From CAIYTF01 sp963664845 (GTDB lineage Bacteria; Bacteroidota; Ignavibacteria; Ignavibacteriales; Ignavibacteriaceae), in assembly GCA_963664845.1 (NCBI GenBank), contig OY761615.1:2418001-2482000 (forward strand): a stretch of 64,000 nt of DNA. Direction: 5' to 3'. A model generated the notes under the pieces. It saw nothing but the letters and a program-made list of their open reading frames with translations. It was not told the origin of the DNA and ran no database searches. Below are positions 44,347-53,963 of the stretch, piece after piece. A program made the translations under genes and the position numbers. Position 1 is the first letter of the stretch, and each line of letters starts with the position of its first letter.

Positions 44347-47300
44347 TTATTTCATCAAAACCAATTTTTTGGTAAACGAATAATTCCCGGCCTTAAACTG
44401 ATAGAAATAGACACCACTTGGCAGCGCGGACGCATTAAAAGTTGCGCTGTATGTTCCGGCCGCTTTTTCTTCATTCACCAGCGTGGCTACTTCTCCGCCA
44501 ATAGTGTTATATATCTTAAGCGTAACTTTCCCGTTCGCCGGCAACTTGTAGTTTATTACCGTTGATGGATTAAACGGATTGGGGAAGTTTTGTTCCAACG
44601 CAAATTGTTTTGGCTTGCCAGATTGCACCGTGGTCACTGCACTTGGAGTTGGGCCGGTCACGCGTATCCAATCGATTCCAACATAGTCTGAATACAATCC
44701 TTCGTCACCGCCATTCACAATATAATATTGAATAGCAAAGCGGATTTTCCCTGATTGCGGGAATGGTTTGCCCCAGCAGGTCCATCCATTTGTTGATGTT
44801 TTAAACCGATCCATTAACTGCGTGAAAGAAGCCACAGATGTATCCGCACTTGGAGAATAACGGACGTATAACGTGTCGTCATAAGCGCTGCCATCGGGGG
44901 AACGCTGCCAAAAAATAAGCGAGTCACCTGCTGCAACTGTCACCGGTGGAGAGATAAGCCACTGATTAATGAGCTTATTGTTTGCGCCATCATAGTTTGT
45001 TGCAACATATCCGGAATCAGGGCCTTCATATGCAGGAAATCCATCCGGTGAATGATCGCCCTGAAAGAATGCATCTTCCTTGCCACCTCCGTCAAGATCA
45101 ACAACCGTCCAGCCCCTTGCCTGCAGACCAGCAATACCGTTGTCCCCGTTAAATTTCTCCTCAAATTTTACATAGGTCGGTGGCAATACCGCCATACTAA
45201 ACATGCCCGGACTTATACTGTAGACAAGTGGGTTGGCTGCATCGGATATTCTTATCCTGCATTCAGTTGAAGGTGTATTCGGGACAGTCCAAGTATAAGA
45301 AGCATACCCTGCATTAATTTTTTTTGACCGGATTAAATTGGACACAGATATTTTCCGGGCCACACTTGCGGGAACCGTGGCAATCGTAGCCCAAGATGAA
45401 CCGTTATCGTAGGAATACTCAATTTTCACGTTGGTTACCAGGTTGGCAGTCCAGCGAATGGTCTGCTGTGAACCTATCCACCATTTTTCACCGCCAAGGG
45501 GTGACCCAAGTATCAGCGATGGATACTGGTCAGGTGCCAGCATCAGTTTATCGAGATTTCCCACGGGTGAGGAACCGTTGTATCCGGCTACAACATATAT
45601 TTCACCTGCACCCCTGCCCGCCGCTTTCATATTGGCGCGTGCAACAGGAAGGTCCGGCAGGCTGCTCCAACTGTCTGTATTGCCATCATATAAAAATGTT
45701 TTGGCAGTTGGCGTACTTCCGCCTTCCGAGCCACCGGCGAAAACCACTCCGGGGTTTGGACTGCCAATGCCTTTTACATAAGAAGCCATTCTGGCAATTG
45801 GGCCACCTGGATATTTACGTGGCGAGGAGGTCCATACTATTTTCGATGGATCAGCCGGATCAATCTGTCCGATGAGCGTACTGTCAATTGCGTGTTTGTT
45901 ATACCAGCCGCCGCTGATTATTATTTTGTTGCCTATTAAGCCGCCGCCCGCAAGAGCAACACCATAGGGAAGAGCCGTTGTCAATTTATAGCTGTTCCCG
46001 GAAATGTTATATATCTGGACAGAAGCAGAGGGACCGGTAGCAGTATCGTTAGCGCCGCTGTTCCCGCCAATAACATAGACATTATCGCCGGACTTAAGCA
46101 CCACAGCATCAGTAACCGGCGTAAGCATGGGAGCCAGCATAGTCCAACTGTTGGTATAAAAATTATATTTAACTGTTTTTCCCAACCCGGCTGATGCTTC
46201 ACCACCGAACAGATAAATTGTACTGTCACCCACCGGAACCGCTGTAGCTGAATTCATGGCAGTTGGAATTGCTGCCAGACCGGAGGTTGACCATGTATTG
46301 GCCGCTGCGTTATAAGCAGCAACAGAGGTCTGCAATGAGGAGCTTCCACCGCCGAACTGATAAATAAAATCGATGCCAGACTTGCTGACAAGTGCGGCAC
46401 ATGAGCGGGAGACAGCATTTGGTGATGCTGCAAGCGAAAACCAGGAAACATCGGTCACGGTTATGGTGGCCGAGGATGTATCATTTGCCGGATTGGAGTC
46501 TCCGGTCAGTTGTGTATAAACTTTTACTGAGTACGATCCGCTTGTTGCAGGCCACGCGTCAAAAACAACGTCTGTCAAAGCATCCGGGGCAAGGTTACTG
46601 ATTGTTTTGGTTGATGTGAAACCGCCTGGAGAAATGGCCAGAGTGACGGTGAATGAAGACTGTGGAGAGGTGCCAAAATTCTTTAAGCCGGTTTTAAATA
46701 TCAGAGCACCCGGAGCTGTAAAAGGAGGCGGGTTAAAAGCAAAAATGCCCACGTCATTCAGCGCGGCGGCACCAACGCTTATGTTGTCCAAATACAAATT
46801 GTTTCCACGCATTCCCATTGCCGTAAAACGCAGTTTGTTTGTCCCCAGAGTCAAAGCAAAAGCCTTCGTTTTCCATTGATCAGCCGCGGGAGTGAATGCG
46901 CCGGATTGGCCGGGTGCCGTTACCAATTCTCCGGAATTGCCACCATTCAACAATACTAATGGTGCCCAAGTTACCCCCCCATCGATTGAAAATTCGATTT
47001 TCAACTGATCGTTCTGGTTTCCCATATAGGTAGCATACGCGTGGTCAAATTTGAGGGAGTCACCTATGAGCGATGGTCTGAACACACTGGTCACCAACGA
47101 CTGCTGAGCGGCCGTGGGGGCATTGTAAAAAGCGAATTTCGCGCAGGCAGAACCAACACCATACGCACTGGCAGAGGTTGACCGGGACCAATATTGCGTG
47201 CCGTTAAGCGTAAGCGTCCATCCGGCAGGAGGAAATGCTGCATCCTCAAAATCAACCGACAAATAGCCGGGATTAAGCACAGCGCCTGCCTGCCCGCCCC

Positions 47301-47412
47301 GGGCATGGTTAAATGCGCCACCGGCAGCTTGCTCAACATTCTGCGCAAACAACGCCTGATTCAACAGGAGGAAAAGTCCAAGCACTGAAAAGGCAAAAAA
47401 GGCTTTCGCCAT
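44347..47412 (-). CDS. T9SS-secreted Kelch-repeat protein
   Basis: About 1021 residues from the ATG at 47412, which has GAGGAAGG upstream and starts the signal peptide (MAKAFFAFSVLGLFLLL...FAQ). An N-terminal jelly-roll-like domain (VDFEDAAFPPAGWT) is followed by a CARDB-like segment. Kelch beta-propeller repeats (YLFGGEASAG, VYVIGGNSGAND, IYVVAGYNGSSP) come next. One Asp box (SYDNGSSW) and a second jelly-roll region (WTVVDLDGGGKEDAFF) precede the type IX sorting domain (EQNFPNPFNPSTVINYKLP...KKLVLMK). It is probably displayed or released at the surface for binding; no catalytic motif seen. Confidence 0.87.
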   Translation of the reverse strand: MAKAFFAFSVLGLFLLLNQALFAQNVEQAAGGAFNHARGGQAGAVLNPGYLSVDFEDAAFPPAGWTLTLNGTQYWSRSTSASAYGVGSACAKFAFYNAPTAAQQSLVTSVFRPSLIGDSLKFDHAYATYMGNQNDQLKIEFSIDGGVTWAPLVLLNGGNSGELVTAPGQSGAFTPAADQWKTKAFALTLGTNKLRFTAMGMRGNNLYLDNISVGAAALNDVGIFAFNPPPFTAPGALIFKTGLKNFGTSPQSSFTVTLAISPGGFTSTKTISNLAPDALTDVVFDAWPATSGSYSVKVYTQLTGDSNPANDTSSATITVTDVSWFSLAASPNAVSRSCAALVSKSGIDFIYQFGGGSSSLQTSVAAYNAAANTWSTSGLAAIPTAMNSATAVPVGDSTIYLFGGEASAGLGKTVKYNFYTNSWTMLAPMLTPVTDAVVLKSGDNVYVIGGNSGANDTATGPSASVQIYNISGNSYKLTTALPYGVALAGGGLIGNKIIISGGWYNKHAIDSTLIGQIDPADPSKIVWTSSPRKYPGGPIARMASYVKGIGSPNPGVVFAGGSEGGSTPTAKTFLYDGNTDSWSSLPDLPVARANMKAAGRGAGEIYVVAGYNGSSPVGNLDKLMLAPDQYPSLILGSPLGGEKWWIGSQQTIRWTANLVTNVKIEYSYDNGSSWATIATVPASVARKISVSNLIRSKKINAGYASYTWTVPNTPSTECRIRISDAANPLVYSISPGMFSMAVLPPTYVKFEEKFNGDNGIAGLQARGWTVVDLDGGGKEDAFFQGDHSPDGFPAYEGPDSGYVATNYDGANNKLINQWLISPPVTVAAGDSLIFWQRSPDGSAYDDTLYVRYSPSADTSVASFTQLMDRFKTSTNGWTCWGKPFPQSGKIRFAIQYYIVNGGDEGLYSDYVGIDWIRVTGPTPSAVTTVQSGKPKQFALEQNFPNPFNPSTVINYKLPANGKVTLKIYNTIGGEVATLVNEEKAAGTYSATFNASALPSGVYFYQFKAGNYSFTKKLVLMK

Positions 47413-48001
47413 ACCTTCCTCAATTTTAGTTAATCTGGTCAAAAATACACATTGGTAACTCAAAATAACAATCCTTTTATTAACACCAAGTTCGTCATAT
47501 CCCAGGTGAGCCTGAGTCTTTCTTCTTTCTATCCAAGGCCCTCATCAGGTCTGACTTTTGTATAGTTGTTTTCAAACGTAGCAGGGGTTCACGATTTTGA
47601 ACCTCTTTTAACAGGATCTGATTTCTATATAGTAACCTTAAAAGCAAAATAGTGCTTAAACATGTCAATTTTCTTGTCAGGCATTATATAAATACAAGCA
47701 CAAGCGGAAATGACAGAAAATTTTGCCTGGAGAAGCCCGTTTACGCAATCACTGAAAACACGGAAAGGAAAGGGAAACACGGAAGACACGGAAAACGGGA
47801 ATGGGGGATGACCCGATAACAGGCAAAACGGAAAGCGTGGAAACGGGAAACCACGGAAAGGAAAAGTTTGCTTACTCAATCACTGAAACCACGAAAAGCA
47901 AAATGGGCTATGGGATACACGAAATACATGGAAATGAGAATATGAATTGGTCAAGGCTCGCTATGGTTAGAGCAAAAGCTTAGGAAAAACACTCTTTGTC
48001 C
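47413..48001. other. Gene-free stretch rich in CACGGAA repeats
   Basis: About 590 bases without a supported gene. A degenerate direct repeat, CAGGTCTGACTTTTGTATAGT near 47546 and CAGGATCTGATTTCTATATAGT near 47612, lies in the left part. The right part holds the CACGGAA repeats. An 84-codon minus-strand frame here is a translation of the repeat. Confidence 0.55.
47754..47935 (+). repeat. Degenerate CACGGAA-type intergenic repeat
   Basis: Words such as CACTGAAAACACGGAAAGG, GGAAACCACGGAAAGG and CACTGAAACCACGAAAAGC recur in irregular spacing. The same words occur inverted near 6425-6590, and related words at 39556-39602 and 52255-52425. No coding potential is supported. Confidence 0.55.
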
Positions 48002-48694
48002 TTAGCCAATAAGTCGCGCAATGCCAAAAGCAACAGCGGCGGCAAGGCCGCCAATGGTTACGGTCTGAAATCCGGCCTTCCATGGCTTCACGCCGGTAAA
48101 TTTTCCTTTAATAATACCAAACACGAAAAGAGCCACCAGCGTTACGGCAACTGACACCCCCAACGCCGAGTGGATATTTTGCATAAAAATATAGGGAGAA
48201 AGGGGGATCATGCCCCCGACGATATAGGAAAAAGCGATAGTCAGGGCACTTTTCAGGGCACGGTTCGGATCGGGCTCTTCCAGCCCCAGCTCGAACCGCA
48301 TCATAAAATCCACCCACCGGGCCTGATGCTTTGCAAGCGCTTCCACAACCGGCTCTGCGGTTTCTTTTGTTAAACCAAAGTCCTGCAGAATTGAGCGGAC
48401 TTCCGCTTTCTCGACGTCCGGAAGCTCAACCGTTTCCCGTTCTTCACGTTTTCGCTCGGAAATATAGTGCTCATGATCGGTGCGCGCCGCAAGGAACCCG
48501 CCCAGGCCCATGGCAATTGAGCCGGCAGCAATTTCCGCAAACCCGGCAGTGACCACAATACCGGTTGCAGCAACCGCACCTGTCAGTCCTGCGGCAAGTG
48601 CAAACGGCACCGTGAGACCATCGGACATTCCAATAACAACATCTTTTACCGAGTCGGTGGACGTGAAATGATATTCGGGATGAATGCTTGGCAT
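48002..48694 (-). CDS. VIT1/CCC1 family metal transporter
   Basis: About 230 residues from the ATG at 48694, chosen because AAGGG lies upstream and the upstream 19 residues look non-conserved. VIT/CCC1 proteins export iron or manganese from the cytoplasm. Family blocks: DVVIGMSDGLTVPFALAAGLTGA near the start, then an amphipathic metal-binding insert with several Glu (HEHYISERKREERETVELPDVEKAEV), and a C-terminal helix pair near AFSYIVGGMIPLSPYIF. About five membrane helices. It is divergent from the next gene. Metal preference is not readable. Confidence 0.85.
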   Translation of the reverse strand: MPSIHPEYHFTSTDSVKDVVIGMSDGLTVPFALAAGLTGAVAATGIVVTAGFAEIAAGSIAMGLGGFLAARTDHEHYISERKREERETVELPDVEKAEVRSILQDFGLTKETAEPVVEALAKHQARWVDFMMRFELGLEEPDPNRALKSALTIAFSYIVGGMIPLSPYIFMQNIHSALGVSVAVTLVALFVFGIIKGKFTGVKPWKAGFQTVTIGGLAAAVAFGIARLIG

Positions 48695-48933
48695 AGAAAA
48701 ACCCTTAAAGAAATATTTTGTAAACTTTTTAAAGGTACGATATTCCGGCATGAAATTGAACTATGCAAATGCGCAGAGGAGAATTATTCCCCGATTCAGC
48801 TATATGTCAGGAATTTGTTTTTGAACTTCTCCACACATTACCTAATTTGTAAACAGGAATCAGGCATTAATGAAATTTGGGTTCCAAATAACCGGCTTCG
48901 ATTTTGTATTTTCAATTCATATTAGGTGAGATG

Positions 48934-49875
48934 ATGAGAAAACGGGAGAAGAAATCAATACGATCCAATCAGATAGAGAATTATCTCAGCTTCATCACAT
49001 TAACAGTTCTGTGTTTTCTGCTGCCAATGGAATTGCACGCGCAAGGCTCATCATTTGGCCCGGTTCCGTTGAGCAAGCATGAAGTTACGGCCATTGTGCT
49101 GGATAATTATTACCCTAATCGTGGGAAATGGACAGTTTTGGATTCAACAGTAGTTATTAACAATCATTCCTACAAATGCATTCTTGGACAGTCAGCGGCT
49201 ACTCATGCATCAAGAATATCCATGTATTGCAGGCTTCGCGAAGATGGTTTTTATGTTTTCAACACAGGGGTCACCGGCGATTCCTTAAAAGATGAGCGCC
49301 TCTATTACAAGAAGAATGCGATGATAGGCAACAGTTGGTCACAATATGCTGGTTTAAAAAAATTCTACTGGATGGTAACCGATACCGGTTACCGCTATTT
49401 TTATGGGAAATCCCGGCCCGTTAAAAAAGTATTCATAACAGACAGCACACTGACCTATGAATACCAGTACTGGAGTGAAGAATTCGGTATGGTATATGAT
49501 GATGGCGGCGGAGAGTTCAGGATAGACCTTATAGGCAGTGTTATTGATGGCGTGGTTTATGGCGACACATCCTGCTATCCAACCGGAGTGGAATACAACA
49601 ATGAGCCGGTAAAAACGTATTCACTTTCACAGAACTACCCCAATCCGTTCAATCCATCAACGGTTATAAGCTTTACTGTTCCCAGGTCAGGGCATGTTAC
49701 CCTTGTCATCTATGATCTTTTGGGAAAAGAGATCGAACGGCTGATTGATGAGGAGAAGCCGCCCGGCAGCTATAATGTTTCATTCAATGCCTCACGGCTC
49801 AGCAGCGGGGTCTATCTCTATAAACTGGAATGCAATGATTTCAGGGACATGAAGAAAATGATAGTCTTAAAGTAG
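48934..49875 (+). CDS. T9SS-secreted protein of unknown function
   Basis: About 313 residues. AGGTGAG is followed by two in-frame ATG codons (48931 and 48934); the second has the better spacing. A short basic region precedes a signal peptide core (FITLTVLCFLLPMELHAQ). The middle (about 35-210) has no recognised domain, though it includes a YDDGGGEFRIDLIGSVIDG segment. The C-terminus is a type IX sorting domain: SLSQNYPNPFNPSTVISF, VIYDLLGKEI and MKKMIVLK. Likely exported and surface-released. Confidence 0.78.
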   Translation: MRKREKKSIRSNQIENYLSFITLTVLCFLLPMELHAQGSSFGPVPLSKHEVTAIVLDNYYPNRGKWTVLDSTVVINNHSYKCILGQSAATHASRISMYCRLREDGFYVFNTGVTGDSLKDERLYYKKNAMIGNSWSQYAGLKKFYWMVTDTGYRYFYGKSRPVKKVFITDSTLTYEYQYWSEEFGMVYDDGGGEFRIDLIGSVIDGVVYGDTSCYPTGVEYNNEPVKTYSLSQNYPNPFNPSTVISFTVPRSGHVTLVIYDLLGKEIERLIDEEKPPGSYNVSFNASRLSSGVYLYKLECNDFRDMKKMIVLK

Positions 49876-49958
49876 TTTTTTGTTTGGGATGTATTCCCCA
49901 AGCTTGCATCCCAAACAAATTTATTACAATTTGGCAGTCAAAACAATCTCAACAAGGC

Positions 49959-51005
49959 ATGAAACGTTCAACCTTTCTTAAAACGGCGCTGCTCGCTTCA
50001 GCGGCACCGCTGGCCGGCAAAATAGCCGCAAACAATTCCCCCACAGTACCGTGGCGCGATATCATCCATCCCGGCAGGCTACATGCAGGGGACAAAATCG
50101 GACTAATTGCACCAGGCAGTTTTATCTCCGAAAACGAACTACATGATTCCATAAAAAACCTTGAGGCATTGGGCCTGCAGGTAATGCGCGGGAAATGCCT
50201 CACCACCAAATATGGTTATTTCTCCGGTAACGACAGGGAACGCGCCGCCGACATTAATTATTTTTTCTCCGACAAAGAGATTAACGGCATCATCTGTGCC
50301 CGCGGCGGCTATGGCACCGTACGCGTGCTGCCCCATCTTGACTATGACCTCATAAAAAACAACCCAAAAGTCCTCTGCGGCTACAGCGATATCACCGCAC
50401 TGCATCAGGCCCTGTTCATCAGGTGCGGACTCGTTTCATTCCACGGCCCCATGGGCATTTCAACCTTCAACGATTTTTCAACAGCCAGGTTTAAAGAAAT
50501 ATTGTTTTCTTCATCAAAGAGCCTGGCATTGCCTCTGAAGGCAGCCAAAGAAGATGAAACCACGCCATGCAACGTTATACGCGCAGGCACGACACGGGGC
50601 CTGCTCGCAGGCGGCAATCTGTCCGTGTTGACATCATTGATTGGCACTCCGTTCGAAATGGATTATAAGGACTGCATTCTCTATATTGAGGAGACGGATG
50701 AGGAGCCATATCGTATTGACCGCATGTTAATGCAATTGAAAATGGCAAAGAAATTTGACGGTGTTGCCGGGATCATTCTTGGCGTATGCAAAAACTGCAT
50801 TCCCAACGAAAAATCGTCAGGCATTGCAAATTCATTTTCGCTTGCAGAAATATTCCACGAGACTTTTTTCAGTCTCGGTGTCCCGGTTCTTTACGGAGCG
50901 GCATTCGGTCACATCAAAAACAAGCTCACGTTGCCCTTTGGCGTGCGTGCGGAGATGAATACTGAAAAGTGTGAACTGCACCTTTTGGAGAGCGCAGTAC
51001 AATAA
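49959..51005 (+). CDS. S66 family LD-carboxypeptidase
   Basis: About 348 residues from the ATG at 49959. MKRSTFLKTALLASAAPLAGK looks like a signal peptide of Tat-like layout, though the second Arg of a twin pair is missing. The S66 fold trims the terminal D-Ala from tetrapeptide stems of peptidoglycan. The nucleophile is S143 in GYSDITALH, and ARGGYG near 114-119 is conserved. The Glu and His of the triad are in IEETDEEPYRIDR and AFGHIKNKLTLPFG. Export fits a role on the cell wall or in murein turnover. It is followed 48 bases later by an MFS gene. Confidence 0.9.
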   Translation: MKRSTFLKTALLASAAPLAGKIAANNSPTVPWRDIIHPGRLHAGDKIGLIAPGSFISENELHDSIKNLEALGLQVMRGKCLTTKYGYFSGNDRERAADINYFFSDKEINGIICARGGYGTVRVLPHLDYDLIKNNPKVLCGYSDITALHQALFIRCGLVSFHGPMGISTFNDFSTARFKEILFSSSKSLALPLKAAKEDETTPCNVIRAGTTRGLLAGGNLSVLTSLIGTPFEMDYKDCILYIEETDEEPYRIDRMLMQLKMAKKFDGVAGIILGVCKNCIPNEKSSGIANSFSLAEIFHETFFSLGVPVLYGAAFGHIKNKLTLPFGVRAEMNTEKCELHLLESAVQ

Positions 51006-51053
51006 TAGTAAGGATGCGAATGAGCACCGCAGACAACAGGAATTGAAGGTCAA

Positions 51054-52247
51054 ATGAAAAAACATATCACCCGCACCGTCTGGATACTTTCCCTGGTAAG
51101 CCTGTTCACCGATATTGCCAGTGAAATGCTCTATCCCATAATGCCTCTATATCTGAAGAGCATTGGATTCACCGTTCTTCTTATTGGAATTCTGGAAGGA
51201 ATTGCGGAAGCGACTGCCGGGCTAAGCAAAGGATATTTCGGGAAACTTTCAGACAACTCCGGAAGACGAACACCCTTCATCCGCCTTGGCTACGGGTTAA
51301 GTGCGCTGTCCAAACCGATGATGGCGCTGTTTAGTTTTCCCCTTTGGATATACCTTGCGCGCACCCTCGACCGCCTGGGAAAAGGTATCCGGACCGGCGC
51401 ACGCGATGCACTGCTTTCCGATGAGGCCACCCCTCAGACAAAGGGAAAAGTGTTTGGCTTTCACCGTTCGATGGACACGTTTGGTGCTGTTCTCGGAGCT
51501 TCGCTGGCGCTGCTGTACCTCTATTTCAAGCCCAATAATTATATAGCACTTTTCTATATAGCCTTCTTCCCCGGTATCGCAGCTATCCTGCTTTCCATCT
51601 TTATTAAGGATAAGGCACCGGCAAACGCAGAAGCAAAAAAGCATACATCTTTCTTCTCGTTTCTCGCATATCTGAAAGAGAGTCCCCGTGCCTATCGTAA
51701 AGTTGTCTGGGGATTGCTGGTGTTCACCCTGTTCAACAGCTCAGATATGTTTTTGCTGTTGCGGGTCAAAGAATCCGGTCTAAGCGACGTGGCAATTATC
51801 GGCGTATATATTTTCTATAATCTGGTATTTGCATTCTTCTCTTTCCCCATTGGTATTATTGCCGATAAGCTTGGGCTGAAGAACATTTTTGTTTTGGGAC
51901 TCACTCTATTTGCCGCGGTGTATTTGGGGATGGCAGTTACCTCCAGCCTGTATGTTTACATTGGACTGTTTTTCCTCTACGGGCTCTATGCAGCAGCAAC
52001 TGATGGCATCTCCAAAGCATGGATCAGCAACATCACTGATAAGAAAGACACTGCCACCGCCATCGGCACCTTCGCAGGTCTGCAAAGCATTTGTGCAATG
52101 CTCGCAAGTTCAATAACCGGATTGATATGGTATTTGTTTGGTGTGCAGGCTGCATTCATCGCAACAGCAGGAGTGACTGCACTGGTAGTACTTTATTTCA
52201 TTTTTTTAATCCCCGCGCCGTTGGTGAGCAGTCAAAAGAAAAAATGA
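51054..52247 (+). CDS. MFS transporter
   Basis: 397 residues with about twelve hydrophobic helices. The MFS signature after helix 2 is readable as GYFGKLSDNSGRRTPFIRLGYG (GxLSDxxGRR form). A charged loop links the two halves (IKDKAPANAEAKKHTS). The DIASEMLYPIMPLYL start and the RGTGKGIRTGARDALL-type block (DRLGKGIRTGARDALLSD) resemble a multidrug/unknown-substrate branch common in Bacteria. GAAGG precedes the ATG. Substrate cannot be assigned. Confidence 0.88.
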   Translation: MKKHITRTVWILSLVSLFTDIASEMLYPIMPLYLKSIGFTVLLIGILEGIAEATAGLSKGYFGKLSDNSGRRTPFIRLGYGLSALSKPMMALFSFPLWIYLARTLDRLGKGIRTGARDALLSDEATPQTKGKVFGFHRSMDTFGAVLGASLALLYLYFKPNNYIALFYIAFFPGIAAILLSIFIKDKAPANAEAKKHTSFFSFLAYLKESPRAYRKVVWGLLVFTLFNSSDMFLLLRVKESGLSDVAIIGVYIFYNLVFAFFSFPIGIIADKLGLKNIFVLGLTLFAAVYLGMAVTSSLYVYIGLFFLYGLYAAATDGISKAWISNITDKKDTATAIGTFAGLQSICAMLASSITGLIWYLFGVQAAFIATAGVTALVVLYFIFLIPAPLVSSQKKK

Positions 52248-52254
52248 TTTAGTT

Positions 52255-52425
52255 CTGTCTCTGCGCTATCTCTCAGGTTTCTCCGTAACCTCCGTGCTAC
52301 TGTGCGTAAAAAAGTTGTTTTTTTGCAAACTTTTTGGTGGTGCAGTTAGATCAGCTTTTCATTCTCCTGGTGTCCTTCGTGCCTCCTTGGTGCCCTTTGT
52401 GTTTAACCCGAAAAATGCAATAGCA
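52255..52425 (+). repeat. Degenerate CTCCGTG-type intergenic repeat
   Basis: Words such as TTTCTCCGTAACCTCCGTGC, TCCTTCGTGCC and TTGGTGCCCTTTGTG recur, related to the CACGGA family seen elsewhere in this window. Not coding. Confidence 0.45.
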
Positions 52426-52465
52426 ACTAACTTTTCGTATAAGTACATGAATTTATTAAGACTAA

Positions 52466-52511
52466 GGCCCTCACCCTCATTCCCTCTCCCAGAGGGCGAG
52501 GGAGGGCGTAA
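52466..52511. repeat. CCCTCTCCC/GAGGGCGAGGG repeat hairpin
   Basis: GGCCCTCACCCTCATTCCCT followed by CTCCCAGAGGGCGAGGGAGGG forms a GC-rich hairpin. Very similar text is scattered in gene-free DNA of many unrelated bacteria. Confidence 0.5.
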
Positions 52512-52648
52512 TACTTGATACTTATGTCAGCTATTGATTATGCATATTTCCTAATGCAAGATTAGGGTTTAATTCCTTTTGGGGGATCACTGGGCTTTAT
52601 TGCGGCTGACTGAAGTGTGTACTTTCTTCACAGTCAGACGATTAAGGT

Positions 52649-53356
52649 TTAATTCCCGATTGGAATGTTTATCACCATTTGCACCTTGACGATCTTACCC
52701 TTGTCTTTGCCGGGTTTGAAGCGAGTGCGCTTGATTGCGGTTACAGCTGCGGCATCGATGTCCGGGGCCAGACCCTTGGTAACCTGCGCGCGGCGCACGG
52801 TTCCGTTTTCATCGATGAAACACAACACGTAGGTGTTGCCCCTGACACTATTCCTGCCCTCCGGGATTTTTACTTTTGATTGAATTGCGGTGATGCCGCC
52901 AAACGGTTCCGGCATTTGATCAACGCCCACGTGGTATACCATATCTTCCACCTGACCACCCTGGCCGCCGCCGCCAATACCATACCCCTCCCCGCTTCCG
53001 CCGGTTTTAATACTGGCATCGCCGTCACCTTTATCGAATCCATACGTAGATCCGCCCTTTGCGCCCGGTTTTGCATTCTTATCTGCTGCCGGTTTCGCAT
53101 CGGTTTTGGCCGTTGTTTTTTTGCTTTTGGAAAGACTTTCCCGTGGTTTTTCTTTTGGAGGATTTTGCGTGAACACTTCTTTGGCGGCTTCGTTCTTAAC
53201 GGTCTCGGGTATGAAACCGACCTCAACCGTTTGAGAGGTTTCAAGAGAGCGATTGAGGTTCACATAGAGTATCAGCGCCAGAAAAACAAAATGCGCCGCG
53301 ACAGCAACAAGCCATGTCTTCAGCGCATTTACTTCCATTTTTATATCCGGCATCAT
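52649..53356 (-). CDS. TonB family energy transducer
   Basis: About 235 residues (two adjacent ATG codons at 53356 and 53353). One N-terminal membrane helix (about 12-32), a Pro/Lys/Glu-rich and Gly-rich periplasmic linker, then a TonB C-terminal domain (VLCFIDENGTVRRAQVTKGL, DAAAVTAIKRTRFKPG). It carries proton-motive energy from ExbB/ExbD to outer-membrane receptors. The linker is Gly-rich (EGYGIGGGGQGGQ), which is unusual compared with Pro-rich TonBs. It is the last gene of the dprA-exbB-exbD-tonB run. Confidence 0.85.
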   Translation of the reverse strand: MMPDIKMEVNALKTWLVAVAAHFVFLALILYVNLNRSLETSQTVEVGFIPETVKNEAAKEVFTQNPPKEKPRESLSKSKKTTAKTDAKPAADKNAKPGAKGGSTYGFDKGDGDASIKTGGSGEGYGIGGGGQGGQVEDMVYHVGVDQMPEPFGGITAIQSKVKIPEGRNSVRGNTYVLCFIDENGTVRRAQVTKGLAPDIDAAAVTAIKRTRFKPGKDKGKIVKVQMVINIPIGN

Positions 53357-53533
53357 TTTAGTATGACCGGTCTCAAATTACTACAAATGAATATTGTCGG
53401 GACAAACACCGGGGATTGTTACAGGTCTTAGAATATTTCGCTCCCCCATTCCTCTGTTTTTGGGACATAAGGGAACGTGGTGAGTTTTGACAAGTGCTTT
53501 TCTCGTACATTAACGTGTTCTCACTCATCCTGC

Positions 53534-53962
53534 TTAAGGAGTTGTTTGTTCCGGGTTAACCTTTGTTGTTGCTATCAGAATTTTCTGGGCACCCGATGTT
53601 TTTAACAAATCAAGCAAATGAATAAAGTTTCCATGGATCACATTTTTATCGGCCTTAACCACCACATCGGTGGTTTGTTCCTTCACGAATGCAGCTTTAA
53701 TATTCGGGATCAAATCTTCCTGCGTAATGGTCTTCCCGTCTATCACTATTTCATTCTTTTCTGTCAGATAAACTTCCACACCTTTGCTGACAGCAGAGTC
53801 TGCCGATGCAGCCTTGGGCAGTTTGACCTGAAATGCACCCGAAATAAGGAACGGACTGGTGATCATAAAGATGATGAGCAACACCAGAATAACGTCAGTA
53901 AAAGGGGTGATGTTAATCTCAGAAAACCCCTGTTCTTCAAGGGTATAGCGTCTGCGTTTCAT
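53534..53962 (-). CDS. exbD: ExbD/TolR family protein
   Basis: 142 residues. One N-terminal membrane helix (FTDVILVLLIIFMITSPF) with D23 at the position of the essential proton-channel aspartate. A periplasmic domain follows (VEVYLTEKNEIVIDGK, VVKADKNVIHGNFIHLLDLLK). It forms the ion channel with ExbB. The stop codon of exbB ends 1 base before this ATG, so the two are translationally linked. A TolR assignment is possible, but the neighbouring tonB favours ExbD. Confidence 0.9.
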   Translation of the reverse strand: MKRRRYTLEEQGFSEINITPFTDVILVLLIIFMITSPFLISGAFQVKLPKAASADSAVSKGVEVYLTEKNEIVIDGKTITQEDLIPNIKAAFVKEQTTDVVVKADKNVIHGNFIHLLDLLKTSGAQKILIATTKVNPEQTTP

Positions 53963-53963
53963 G

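Larger units (their letters stand above)
52248..52648. other. Gene-free stretch with two kinds of dispersed repeat
   Basis: No gene. Besides the repeats listed separately, an imperfect hairpin CTGACTG (52606-52612) / CAGTCAG (52631-52637) lies next to the convergent tonB gene end. GGTTTAATTCC occurs both near 52566 and at the tonB stop, a short duplication. Confidence 0.55.

Noticed and set aside
47625..47879. 84-codon minus-strand frame with FPFRGFPFPRFPF text
   Set aside because: It is the translation of the CACGGAA repeat, with no ribosome binding site or known domain.
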